Shown: positions 10,543-17,652, counted from the stretch's first letter. The stretch: 64,000 nt of DNA from CBDCWO01 sp965223405 (GCA_965223405.1 CBDCWO010000006.1:1984001-2048000); one strand, 5' to 3'. Translations and numbers: made by a program. Notes: generated by a model not told the origin, from the letters alone.

Positions 10543-10550
10543 TAAATTTG
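10543..10550 (+). promoter_or_regulatory. Bacteroidota -7 box (TAAATTTG) for tRNA-Asn
   Basis: TAAATTTG matches the Bacteroidota -7 consensus TAnnTTTG and lies 15 bases before the mature tRNA 5' end. No clean TTTG -33 box is present at the expected distance. Confidence 0.6.
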
Positions 10551-10565
10551 TGGGCCTTAATTCAA

Positions 10566-10639
10566 GCCTCCATAGCTCAGTTGGTTAGAGCGGCGGACTG
10601 TTAATCCGTAGGTCCAAGGTTCAAGTCCTTGTGGAGGCG
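10566..10639 (+). tRNA. tRNA-Asn (anticodon GTT)
   Basis: A 74-nt cloverleaf. The acceptor strand GCCTCCA pairs with TGGAGGC. The D-arm is GCTCAGTTGGTTAGAGC. The anticodon stem GCGGA/TCCGT encloses the loop CTGTTAA with anticodon GTT, and the T-arm follows with GGTTCAAGTCC. CCA is not encoded. This is the intact parent of the broken copies found in the tandem array immediately downstream. Confidence 0.97.
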
Positions 10640-10644
10640 CTAAT

Positions 10645-10675
10645 GGCTCGGTAATTACCGAGCCTTTCCTTTTTC
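10645..10675 (+). terminator. Rho-independent terminator after tRNA-Asn
   Basis: A perfect 20-bp palindrome, GGCTCGGTAATTACCGAGCC, at 10645-10664 is followed by a T-rich tract. It ends 12 bases before the ATG of the first GIY-YIG ORF and is copied with the array (central bases TTT instead of TTA before copies 2 and 3). Confidence 0.85.
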
Positions 10676-10676
10676 A

Positions 10677-10967
10677 ATGGGATATTTTGTTTACATATTA
10701 CATTCACCACGTTACAATAAATATTACATTGGTCAAACTGCAGATCTATCCAAGAGAGTGGTAGACCACAATTCTCAAATTAATAACAACTTTACTGCAA
10801 AATACCGACCTTGGATTTTAGCAACATACCTTAAAGTTGATTCCAGAAAAATTGCAATGGCAATTGAAAAATATCTCAAAAAAAAGAATCGAGCCTTTAT
10901 CATTAGAGTGATCAACGAAGAAGAACTTAGAGAATACATAATCATGAGATTTAGCTCACTTGGTTAG
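10677..10967 (+). CDS. GIY-YIG nuclease, array copy 1
   Basis: A 96-residue single-domain GIY-YIG endonuclease. The core is FVYILHS (3-10), YYIGQT (16-21), Arg27 in LSKRVVDHN, and a Glu in IAMAIEKYLKKKN that is expected to bind metal. Arg27 corresponds to the catalytic Arg of this superfamily (I-TevI Arg27). No other domain is fused. The C-terminal residues FSSLG and the TAG stop are read out of a tRNA D-arm sequence (AGCTCACTTGGTTAG). No clear ribosome-binding site is seen, and a terminator hairpin lies just upstream of the ATG. Its role is unknown; a nicking or homing activity that maintains the array is plausible. Confidence 0.88.
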   Translation: MGYFVYILHSPRYNKYYIGQTADLSKRVVDHNSQINNNFTAKYRPWILATYLKVDSRKIAMAIEKYLKKKNRAFIIRVINEEELREYIIMRFSSLG

Positions 10968-11042
10968 AGCGGTCCCGTGGTACCACGGGATTAATCCGTA
11001 GGTCCAAGGTTCATCCCGCTGTACAGCGGGTTGTGGAGGCGC
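10952..11042 (+). repeat. Degenerate tRNA-Asn remnant 1 with two palindromes
   Basis: Matches tRNA-Asn from the D-arm to the 3' end but lacks the 5' acceptor strand. Seven bases of the anticodon stem-loop are replaced by an 18-bp perfect palindrome (10973-10990, centred on GGTACC). Five bases of the T-arm are replaced by a segment with a 16-bp perfect palindrome (11015-11030, centred on TGTACA). It cannot fold as a tRNA. Confidence 0.88.
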
Positions 11043-11078
11043 TAATGGCTCGGTAATTTCCGAGCCTTTCCTTTTTCA

Positions 11079-11369
11079 ATGGGATATTTTGTTTACATAT
11101 TACATTCACCACGTTATAATAAATATTACATTGGTCAAACTGCAGATCTATCCAAGACAGTGGTAGACCACAATTCTCAAATTAATAACAACTTTACTGC
11201 AAAATACCGACCTTGGATTTTAGCAACATACCTTAAAGTTGATTCCAGAAAAATTGCAATGGCAATTGAAAAATATCTCAAAAAAAAGAATCGAGCCTTT
11301 ATCATTAGAGTGATCAACGAAGAAGAACTTAGAGAATACATAATCATGAGATTTAGCTCACTTGGTTAG
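11079..11369 (+). CDS. GIY-YIG nuclease, array copy 2 (catalytic Arg replaced)
   Basis: Identical to copy 1 except for codon 27, where AGA (Arg) is ACA (Thr), giving LSKTVVDHN. Arg27 is the near-invariant catalytic arginine of GIY-YIG nucleases, so this copy is probably inactive for cleavage though it could still bind DNA. It has the same tRNA-derived C-terminus and TAG stop. It is preceded by the variant terminator with GGTAATTTCC at its centre. Confidence 0.85.
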   Translation: MGYFVYILHSPRYNKYYIGQTADLSKTVVDHNSQINNNFTAKYRPWILATYLKVDSRKIAMAIEKYLKKKNRAFIIRVINEEELREYIIMRFSSLG

Positions 11370-11444
11370 AGCGGTCCCGTGGTACCACGGGATTAATCCG
11401 TAGGTCCAAGGTTCATCCCGCTGTACAGCGGGTTGTGGAGGCGC
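11354..11444 (+). repeat. Degenerate tRNA-Asn remnant 2 with two palindromes
   Basis: Same structure as remnant 1, exactly 402 bases downstream. The palindromes are at 11375-11392 and 11417-11432, and there is no 5' acceptor strand. Confidence 0.87.
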
Positions 11445-11480
11445 TAATGGCTCGGTAATTTCCGAGCCTTTCCTTTTTCA

Positions 11481-11771
11481 ATGGGATATTTTGTTTACAT
11501 ATTACATTCACCACGTTATAATAAATATTACATTGGTCAAACTGCAGATCTATCCAAGACAGTGGTAGACCACAATTCTCAAATTAATAACAACTTTACT
11601 GCAAAATACCGACCTTGGATTTTAGCAACATACCTTAAAGTTGATTCCAGAAAAATTGCAATGGCAATTGAAAAATATCTCAAAAAAAAGAATCGAGCCT
11701 TTATCATTAGAGTGATCAACGAAGAAGAACTTAGAGAATACATAATCATGAGATTTAGCTCACTTGGTTAG
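11481..11771 (+). CDS. GIY-YIG nuclease, array copy 3 (catalytic Arg replaced)
   Basis: The protein is identical to copy 2, including Thr27 in place of the catalytic Arg, so it is probably cleavage-dead. Copies 2 and 3 also share silent changes (ACGTTATAAT versus ACGTTACAAT in copies 1 and 4), so they arose by duplication of one variant unit. Confidence 0.85.
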   Translation: MGYFVYILHSPRYNKYYIGQTADLSKTVVDHNSQINNNFTAKYRPWILATYLKVDSRKIAMAIEKYLKKKNRAFIIRVINEEELREYIIMRFSSLG

Positions 11772-11846
11772 AGCGGTCCTGTGGTACCACGGGATTAATC
11801 CGTAGGTCCAAGGTTCATCCCGCTGTACAGCGGGTTGTGGAGGCGC
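11756..11846 (+). repeat. Degenerate tRNA-Asn remnant 3
   Basis: Third tRNA-derived segment. Its first palindrome carries one change (TCCTGTGG for TCCCGTGG), so it is no longer perfect. The second palindrome is intact. Confidence 0.85.
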
Positions 11847-11882
11847 TAATGGCTCGGTAATTACCGAGCCTTTCCTTTTTCA

Positions 11883-12173
11883 ATGGGATATTTTGTTTAC
11901 ATATTACATTCACCACGTTACAATAAATATTACATTGGTCAAACTGCAGATCTATCCAAGAGAGTGGTAGACCACAATTCTCAAATTAATAACAACTTTA
12001 CTGCAAAATACCGACCTTGGATTTTAGCAACATACCTTAAAGTTGATTCCAGAAAAATTGCAATGGCAATTGAAAAATATCTCAAAAAAAAGAATCGAGC
12101 CTTTATCATTAGAGTGATCAACGAAGAAGAACTTAGAGAATACATAATCATGAGATTTAGCTCACTTGGTTAG
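11883..12173 (+). CDS. GIY-YIG nuclease, array copy 4
   Basis: The protein is identical to copy 1, with Arg27 restored, and it is preceded by the same perfect terminator palindrome as copy 1. The outer units of the array (1 and 4) therefore keep an apparently complete catalytic core while the two inner ones do not. Its 3' end runs into a shortened tRNA remnant. Confidence 0.87.
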   Translation: MGYFVYILHSPRYNKYYIGQTADLSKRVVDHNSQINNNFTAKYRPWILATYLKVDSRKIAMAIEKYLKKKNRAFIIRVINEEELREYIIMRFSSLG

Positions 12174-12207
12174 AGCGGTCCCCTGGTACCACGGGATGTG
12201 GAGGCGC
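12158..12207 (+). repeat. Truncated tRNA-Asn remnant 4 at the array end
   Basis: D-arm sequence, a decayed first palindrome (TCCCCTGGTACCACGGGA), then directly the tRNA 3' end TGTGGAGGCGC. The anticodon to T-arm part and the second palindrome have been lost. This marks the distal boundary of the array. Confidence 0.8.
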
Positions 12208-12217
12208 TCTCAGAATC

Positions 12218-12245
12218 AAGCAGTACACTAGTAGCTGCTTTTTTT
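12218..12245 (+). terminator. Possible terminator after the array
   Basis: A 6-bp stem AAGCAG/CTGCTT is followed by a T-run, just downstream of the last tRNA remnant. The stem is short, so confidence is modest. Confidence 0.4.
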
Positions 12246-12781
12246 ACTGAATCCATTATAAGTTCATTCGGCGGATAATGTCAGAAACAAAGCTAAAAAC
12301 TTACTTATAGCCTCTCTCTGAGACCCATCAACTTTGGCTGTGAAGCTTTCTTGCATCCGTGGTAGTATCCTATGAAATATTACCAAAAAGACTCTGTCGC
12401 ACCTAGGTACTTATTTTATAAATTAATATGCAATGTGATCAATCCTGGTTCATAGCAGGGACCCATATTCAAATAGGAGAAATCGTGGGGGATATTCGAA
12501 AATTGCGTCAAGGGATCACCCCATTTTGTTCCACCCCCATGCTCGGTACATATATTTCAGATGAGGGTATGTTCGGTAGAGGGTGTTTTTGATAAAGACG
12601 GAGTCCAGTTCCATTGTTGGTGGAAATGATTTGATGTGAGAGGAGTTAGGTATTTAATTTGTGAAAAGTAACGTTTGACACTCCAGGACTAATAAGTTGT
12701 CAAAGGGTACACGTTGCGCTACTTAGCTAAAATTCTTATTTTTTTAAGACAATTTCAATCCTTGAGCTGAATTTAGTAATC
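12246..12781. other. Intergenic region after the array, no recognisable gene
   Basis: About 535 bases. Short open stretches on both strands around 12430-12600 are broken by stops and match nothing I recognise. They could be the residue of an older insertion. Confidence 0.45.
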
Positions 12782-13252
12782 ATGAAAATATGCAAGAACA
12801 TAATTGCATCTACTTTTATAATCTATTCCTTGCTAGTATTGATTGGATGTAATTCTAACACTGACTATTCTTCAAATGAACTATCTATAAAGGAGCACAT
12901 TCAAAATTGGATAAACACTGCAGCCAAAGGTGATACAGAAGGGTACTTCGATTTTATAACAGATGATTTCATTTACTATGGACCTGATGCAAAGCCCATT
13001 GATAATCTTGACAGCCTACGTGCATTCTTAGGACCTTTCTTTGAGAATAACACATTCTCCATGCCAGAGTGGAAAACCAGTGAGATTATTATAAGAGATG
13101 ATATAGCCATCCACATATTTTCAGGTATAGCATACATTGAGTCGAAGGATGGAAAATCCAAATATGAATTAGATCGAAAGTATATAGACATTTACAGAAA
13201 AGAGGCGGATGGAGAATGGAAGTGTTATATACATACATATAATAATAATTAA
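12782..13252 (+). CDS. SnoaL/NTF2-like lipoprotein
   Basis: A 156-residue secreted lipoprotein. An N-terminal hydrophobic segment ends in the lipobox LLVLIGC. Residues about 37-155 look like an NTF2/SnoaL-type alpha+beta cone: an initial helix with INTAAKGDTEGYFDFITDDFIYYGP, a middle strand region, and a final WKCYIHTYN strand. Proteins of this fold bind small molecules or act as isomerases or cyclases; no catalytic residue can be assigned. It lies upstream of a second SnoaL-like lipoprotein gene broken by an IS21 element and of a third decayed NTF2-like fragment, so this looks like a small paralogous cluster. The start ATG is well placed before the signal sequence. Confidence 0.65.
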   Translation: MKICKNIIASTFIIYSLLVLIGCNSNTDYSSNELSIKEHIQNWINTAAKGDTEGYFDFITDDFIYYGPDAKPIDNLDSLRAFLGPFFENNTFSMPEWKTSEIIIRDDIAIHIFSGIAYIESKDGKSKYELDRKYIDIYRKEADGEWKCYIHTYNNN

Positions 13253-13574
13253 TTAAGTTTAATGGTTGCACTCAGTTAGTTCGTTAAATAACCATCAAAA
13301 TCAATTGATGGTATTTGGATCACTCAACCTATTGACATTTTGGCATAGAAGCATCAAGTCTAATCATCACAGACCAACCTATCCCGCCAAAAAAGAGTAT
13401 CATGAATGTCTTTGGGTAAGACAGAGAATATTTCGGTCTAACATAACATATCTTCTGCTAACCGAAGAGTACTGGGTTTGCCTGAAACTGTTAAAATATG
13501 TACCTTAGAGTAACTCGAGTTAGTGGAGTATAAGACCTTTGTACACTTCAATAATCTTCCTTAAATCAATAAAA
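13253..13574. other. Intergenic region between two SnoaL-like genes
   Basis: About 320 bases with no credible ORF. A hairpin with arms CCATCAA/TTGATGG (about 13292-13311) is present but lacks a T-run. The region should contain the original promoter of the lipoprotein gene now cut by IS21. Confidence 0.45.
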
Positions 13575-13584
13575 ATGAACAAAC
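13575..13584 (+). pseudogene. Orphaned start of the SnoaL-like lipoprotein gene (codons 1-3)
   Basis: ATGAACAAAC is the original 5' end of the gene now resuming at 16071. Removing the IS21 element and one CAAAC target copy gives ATG AAC AAA CTA GCC AAA, i.e. MNKLAKFILIVILLYSCGQ, a clean lipoprotein signal. Confidence 0.85.
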
Positions 13585-13648
13585 TGTAAATAGCAAAGTA
13601 AAAATCCTCAATTTTTCGCAATTGGATTTCCCCAGTTGGGCGGGTTAA

Positions 13649-14401
13649 TTAATTGGAATCAAATATAGTTTTTCTGTTTTCCATTCGATAACTTTTTCCG
13701 TTCAATTTTACTACTTCACATCGATAGAGTAGTCGATCGAGTAAAGCGGTAGCCAATACTTCATCTTCGAGGGTTTGAGCCCATTGTTTAGGACTTTTGT
13801 TAGTGGTGATGATAATGGAAGATTTTTCATGCAATTGATTGATCAAGTTGAAGAGTTCAACAGCCTGATTTTTTTCAATGGGAAAAAGCATGATATCATC
13901 GATTGCCAACAAATGACATTTCAACAATCTGTTGTACGTATTCATGGCTTTTGAAGTAATGTTTTTTAGTTTGAGCACATTGATCAATTCATCCATAGTT
14001 ATAAAATAGGCTTTGTATCCATTCATCACTGCATCATATATCAATCCTGAAGCGATAAAGGTTTTTCCTATTCCAGAGGGACCCATGAGGATGAGGTTGT
14101 AATTTTGTTCCAACCAAAGTAATTCCCTGAGTTGAGAGAGTTGGGAAGTACTGATTCCGTTGTCATAGTTGTGATCAAAGTGATCGAGTAAATGATGATG
14201 AGGCAGTCGTGCCATTTTAATCCTACGCTGTAAATCGGTTTGCTGACGATGTTTGACTTCTCTTTCCAGCAAGTTTTTGGTAAAAGCCATATATCCAGGA
14301 TTGTTTAGTTGAGCATCATGCAAAAGACTTTCCGGATCATTTTTCATTTTGGTCAGGCGCAGTGCCTGGGCATACTGTTTTATCATTTTGATTTGTTCCA
14401 T
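13649..14401 (-). CDS. istB: IS21 helper ATPase IstB
   Basis: A 250-residue AAA+ ATPase that assists the IS21 transposase in target selection. It has a DnaC-like core with Walker A GPSGIGKTF near 108, LLAIDDIMLFP as the Walker B region near 165, and the sensor segment SSIIITTNKSPKQW near 195. The length is normal for the family. It starts 11 bases after the end of istA on the same strand, as in other IS21 elements. Confidence 0.95.
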   Translation of the reverse strand: MEQIKMIKQYAQALRLTKMKNDPESLLHDAQLNNPGYMAFTKNLLEREVKHRQQTDLQRRIKMARLPHHHLLDHFDHNYDNGISTSQLSQLRELLWLEQNYNLILMGPSGIGKTFIASGLIYDAVMNGYKAYFITMDELINVLKLKNITSKAMNTYNRLLKCHLLAIDDIMLFPIEKNQAVELFNLINQLHEKSSIIITTNKSPKQWAQTLEDEVLATALLDRLLYRCEVVKLNGKSYRMENRKTIFDSN

Positions 14402-14412
14402 GCTTTTAGTTT

Positions 14413-15972
14413 TTATTTCATGATTATTTGATAGGTATTGATGTTACTTTTATTAGGTACGATATTGGCCTGCTGTGGTAATTCCAAATTCTTATTCAAT
14501 GCTTCAACTGGTTTGGAAAGCTGCTGTTGCTGCATTCTTTGGAGCATACTTTTCAGATCAAAAGCATTATACACTTTCAATGACAAGCATTGCGCTATAG
14601 CCGATTTTACTTCCTGGATATCATAGGCTCCCAGGATATTCAACATTTCTCTAAGGTGATCATGATAGTACCTGGGTTTGTCCTTATGGAGGGCCTGTAA
14701 ATAGCTTTTACTACCTGGGTCATGATCCAGGTGTTGCATTACCTTTTCTTCCTTTTGTTTCAAACTACTTTTCTTGTCTCTCAGATGATTGTTGTTACGA
14801 ATCAGTTTACCTTTTAGGCTACATATGGGGTGAACAGCAATTAAGGTTTTGTTTTGCTGGTCATAGATTCGTAATTGATCCTGCCCGGTTTCAATCCACA
14901 CTTGAGAGTTTCTGTTCTGGTAAGTACCAGTGGGAAGGCTATAAAAATTACTCCTGTACGCAATTGTATTATCCTTTCGAACCTTATAGGATCGTCTGGA
15001 AACTTCAGTTAAATACCTGACCTGTGCGTTATTTACAGCCAGCAAACTTCTTTTTTCAATCAGCCATTCTGCTGCGGGAATCAGTTGGGTCGAGCCGTGT
15101 TTCTTGGCATTACCGGTCCTCTCCAACCACTTTAAAATCGTCTCATTAAGATGATCTATAGTATGATATTTTCTTCCTTTCAAAAAGTTATTCTTGACAT
15201 ACTTGACCACATTTTCAACTTTACCCTTTGTCTGGGGATCAGCCTTGCGACAAAACTGTATGCTACATGCTTCTGTCTCAATGTAGCGTTTGAACTTCTG
15301 GGTCAATACTACATCACCTCCATGTTCCTCCACTATAAATACTTTATCCTGATCATAAAGCATTTTGCGGGGAACCCCTTCAAAATATTCAAAGGCTAAT
15401 TGATGTGCTTTGATGGCTAAATCCGATGTGAATGGAACATTTGTGAAATAGGCATATTTGTACCTTGAGCGACTTAGTACTACCGCCATGAAATACACTT
15501 TTTGCCTGCCTCCATTTACTTTTTGCATCCAGTGTTCCCCAAAATCTACTTGACCTTCTTCTCCATAATCCGTAGGTGGACGTTGCTCAAAATATCTGTC
15601 CTCTCCCGATTTTGGCTTCGGTATACCTTTTTCCAGTCGGATCGCCTGCACAAAATTATACACCGTCTTGGAATGAACCTGTGGAAGATTCTCTCCATAT
15701 TCCTCTAGCAATCGATCTTCTATCTGCGCTGCTGATAAATAAGGATGATTTTTAAGCATCCCATATACATAGTCATAATAGGCTCGAAGCTTCTTTGGCA
15801 TACTCTGAACATTTTTAATATGCATTTCAAACTCCTGCTCACTCATCTTAAGATATTTGCGAACCGTCTTTCGTGCAACTCCTAACTCTACAGAAATCTG
15901 ACTTTTGTTAAATTTCTTGTTGCGCAAATTTTGAATTTGGTACCACATTTTTAGTTTCTCTTTTCGCTTCAA
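14413..15972 (-). CDS. istA: IS21 transposase IstA
   Basis: A 519-residue DDE transposase. The N-terminal helix-turn-helix (KKFNKSQISVELGVARKTVRKYL) binds the element ends. The catalytic core includes GQVDFGEHW near 140, MLYDQDK near 205 and the Glu in KGKVENVVKYV near 250. The C-terminal beta-barrel follows. The initiating Met is uncertain: either the first ATG or the ATG eight codons later (MWYQIQNL). It appears full-length and intact. Confidence 0.95.
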   Translation of the reverse strand: MKRKEKLKMWYQIQNLRNKKFNKSQISVELGVARKTVRKYLKMSEQEFEMHIKNVQSMPKKLRAYYDYVYGMLKNHPYLSAAQIEDRLLEEYGENLPQVHSKTVYNFVQAIRLEKGIPKPKSGEDRYFEQRPPTDYGEEGQVDFGEHWMQKVNGGRQKVYFMAVVLSRSRYKYAYFTNVPFTSDLAIKAHQLAFEYFEGVPRKMLYDQDKVFIVEEHGGDVVLTQKFKRYIETEACSIQFCRKADPQTKGKVENVVKYVKNNFLKGRKYHTIDHLNETILKWLERTGNAKKHGSTQLIPAAEWLIEKRSLLAVNNAQVRYLTEVSRRSYKVRKDNTIAYRSNFYSLPTGTYQNRNSQVWIETGQDQLRIYDQQNKTLIAVHPICSLKGKLIRNNNHLRDKKSSLKQKEEKVMQHLDHDPGSKSYLQALHKDKPRYYHDHLREMLNILGAYDIQEVKSAIAQCLSLKVYNAFDLKSMLQRMQQQQLSKPVEALNKNLELPQQANIVPNKSNINTYQIIMK

Positions 15973-16006
15973 TTCTTGGATTTTTTTATGAATCCAAATA
16001 TTGAAA

Positions 16007-16037
16007 TTTGCCCTAAAAAAGTGGGGATTTAACTTTG
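16007..16037 (+). promoter_or_regulatory. Outward promoter in the right end of IS21
   Basis: TTTG (16007-16010), 19-base spacer, TAACTTTG (16030-16037). This fits the Bacteroidota consensus TTTG-N19-TAnnTTTG and points out of the element into the disrupted lipoprotein gene, whose new TTG start at 16045 would be close to the transcript 5' end. Confidence 0.6.
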
Positions 16038-16044
16038 CGAAAAA

Positions 16045-16569
16045 TTGAGGATTTTACTTTGCTATTTACACAAACTAGCCAAATTTATTTTGATTGTGAT
16101 TTTGTTATATAGTTGTGGCCAAGTTGACAATCACACAAACCAATTATCTGTCTTAGAAGACAATAAAGAACTCATCAAAAGTTTTATAAAAGCTACGGAT
16201 GCTAAGCAATTTAATTCTTATGCGCAATTCCTAACCAATGATGTTGTAGCACATTTCCCAGGTGCTGAAGTCATTGGACTGGAAGCGGTAACTCAAGGGG
16301 AGAGGTCATTTGCAGTGGCTTTCCCTGACGCTAGTAGGATAATCGAAGACTTGGTTGCCGAAGGAGACAAAGTAGTATTGCGTGAAACATTTACAGGGAC
16401 CCACAATGGAGATTTTAATGGATTGGCACCTACGGGAAGAACTGTGAATGTGGGAGCAGTAGTTATCTATCGTATAAGTAATGGAAAGATTGCAGAATCT
16501 TGGGTGCAGGCAGACTTTGTTGGATTGATGAACCAACTTACTGCAGAAGATCCTTCCTCCAATCAATGA
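16045..16569 (+). CDS. SnoaL-like (ester cyclase type) lipoprotein, 5' end rebuilt by IS21
   Basis: NTF2/SnoaL-fold lipoprotein. The native protein would start MNKLAKFILIVILLYSC with the codons at 13575. After the IS21 insertion the frame stays open into the element and could start at TTG 16045 (MRILLCYLHKLAKFIL), which keeps the hydrophobic segment and the lipobox LLYSC. The domain (residues about 40-160) shows the ester-cyclase pattern: LIKSFIKATDAKQF, AHFPGAEVIGLEAV, GDKVVLRETFTGTHNGDFNGLAPTGR, and KIAESWVQADFVGLMNQL. Such proteins resemble polyketide cyclases and small-molecule hydrolases. The insertion also supplies a promoter-like sequence, so it may still be expressed. Whether it is functional cannot be told from sequence. 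Confidence 0.75.
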   Translation: MRILLCYLHKLAKFILIVILLYSCGQVDNHTNQLSVLEDNKELIKSFIKATDAKQFNSYAQFLTNDVVAHFPGAEVIGLEAVTQGERSFAVAFPDASRIIEDLVAEGDKVVLRETFTGTHNGDFNGLAPTGRTVNVGAVVIYRISNGKIAESWVQADFVGLMNQLTAEDPSSNQ

Positions 16570-16637
16570 TTGTTGATTACGGACGGTAATTATCTAATCC
16601 TAAAGCTAGATTTTTTAGAAGTATTTAGATATTTACA

Positions 16638-16890
16638 TTATTCTTGAATTGGGGCAGCTAAGGCAGATGTGACCTTCCATTGCCCATCCTCTTTTATAAA
16701 TACCACATGCTCCATGTTGGGAAATTCGGGACCATTGTTCTGGCTACAAAGACTCAATGAATACACCTAAGGTAGCCACTATTTTCATCATACGAAAAAC
16801 TTCTGCCACCCGTGTCCTTATTCACAGCTTTTCGCAAGGTAAAATGATTTGTGATTTACCAAATTTCGATTTTTTCCATGGTGAATTTTG
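16638..16890 (-). pseudogene. Decayed NTF2-like gene fragment
   Basis: Read leftwards, the last 50 codons before the stop at 16638 include MEHVVFIKEDGQWKVTSA, a typical NTF2/SnoaL C-terminal strand. Upstream, stretches such as NHFTLRKAVNKDTGG and SYDENSGYLRC are recoverable only with internal stops and frame changes. I infer a dead paralog of the neighbouring SnoaL-like lipoproteins. Apart from it, the 16570-17049 gap holds nothing I recognise. Confidence 0.45.
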
Positions 16891-17160
16891 TTCCATTTAA
16901 AAGTTAAGGAATTTACTCGTTTTCTATACATTTAAACTGTCCTATTTCCCGGATAGAGATCATTTTTAGGAAGGCGTTGAAAAGGGGAAGGATTCATCAT
17001 CCTAAATTCTTCTCAAAGATCAAACTTTGAATCCTGCCCATTAAATCGTAATTTTAACGTGAATAATGGATAAAAAAACTGTTGTTTTAATTTAAAACAT
17101 AGGAGGATATTTAATATATTAACAGTTGAAACACAATTAAATAATATTAAACTCCTCCAT

Positions 17161-17629
17161 ATGTTTGATGATAAAATTACAGAAATTTATGTTGCTGTGG
17201 ATGACTTTTATAAAGAATTCTCTCAACAAATTCAATATTTCAGGCTTCAAGACGGTAAAAAATGTACACGCAATAGGAAAAGTAGACTATCAGACTCTGA
17301 AATGATGACCATATTGATATGCTTTCATCATAGCCATTACACTAATTTCAAGTCATTTTATAATGAAATGGTTAGACGATATTGGATGCACTTGTTTCCT
17401 GATCTTGTTTCCTATGAACGGTTCAACCAAACACAGCAAAAAGTAATAATTCCTCTACTATTATTCCTCAAACAGTATGGATTAGGTTGTAGTAGAGGTA
17501 TCAATTTCATAGATTCTACTACGATTAAGGCATGTCATATTAAGCGAGAAAAACAACATAAAGTAATGAAGGGGTTTGCAGCAAAAAGTAAAGGTACCAT
17601 GGGTTGGTTCTATGGTTTCAAGTTGCATT
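17161..17629 (+). pseudogene. IS982 transposase, N-terminal part
   Basis: First 156 codons of an IS982-type DDE transposase, from MFDDKITEIYVAVDDFYKEF through SDSEMMTILICFHHS and INFIDSTTIKACHIKREKQH (first catalytic Asp) to GWFYGFKLH. Translation then runs into the IS66 end and stops at 17688 after foreign residues. Joining 17629 to 19916 restores one frame (GFKL-HLVINDMGE) of 304 residues, a normal length for the family. Confidence 0.9.
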
Positions 17630-17652
17630 GTATGCTCCCCACAAACCCCATT

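Larger units (their letters stand above)
10645..12207 (+). repeat. 402-bp tandem array: terminator + GIY-YIG ORF + tRNA-Asn remnant, four units
   Basis: Four direct repeats with an exact 402-bp period (ORF starts at 10677, 11079, 11481, 11883). Each unit holds the terminator palindrome, the nuclease ORF, and a 5'-truncated tRNA-Asn copy. In units 1-3 the tRNA copy carries two GC-rich palindromes. The fourth unit ends in a shortened remnant. Units 1 and 4 share diagnostic bases that differ from units 2 and 3. The array starts directly at the 3' end of the functional tRNA-Asn, which is typical of a tRNA-targeted element that then expanded locally. Confidence 0.92.
13585..16070 (-). mobile_element. 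IS21-family insertion sequence (istA/istB), CAAAC target duplication
   Basis: About 2,486 bp. Terminal inverted repeats begin TGTAAATAGCAAAGTAAAA at the left; the reverse complement at the right differs by one missing T in a T-run. Flanking direct repeats CAAAC occur at 13580-13584 and 16071-16075. It encodes IstA and IstB on the minus strand. Both ORFs are intact, so it may still be mobile. It interrupts codon 4 of a SnoaL-like lipoprotein gene. Confidence 0.95.

Noticed and set aside
10952..11846. Extra tRNA-Asn genes in the array
   Set aside because: They lack the 5' acceptor strand and carry palindromes in the anticodon and T arms, so they cannot fold.
10645..12207. Regular repeats that could suggest a CRISPR array
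   Set aside because: The period is 402 bp, the repeats contain whole ORFs and tRNA pieces, there are no unique spacers and no cas genes.
12430..12600. Open stretch on the minus strand (GGGTKWGDPLTQF region) as a transposase fragment
   Set aside because: Could not be tied to any family and is broken by stops; left as unassigned.
13266..13508. 80-codon plus-strand ORF between the two SnoaL-like genes
   Set aside because: Composition is unlike coding sequence, with no domain, no signal and no ribosome-binding site; probably random.
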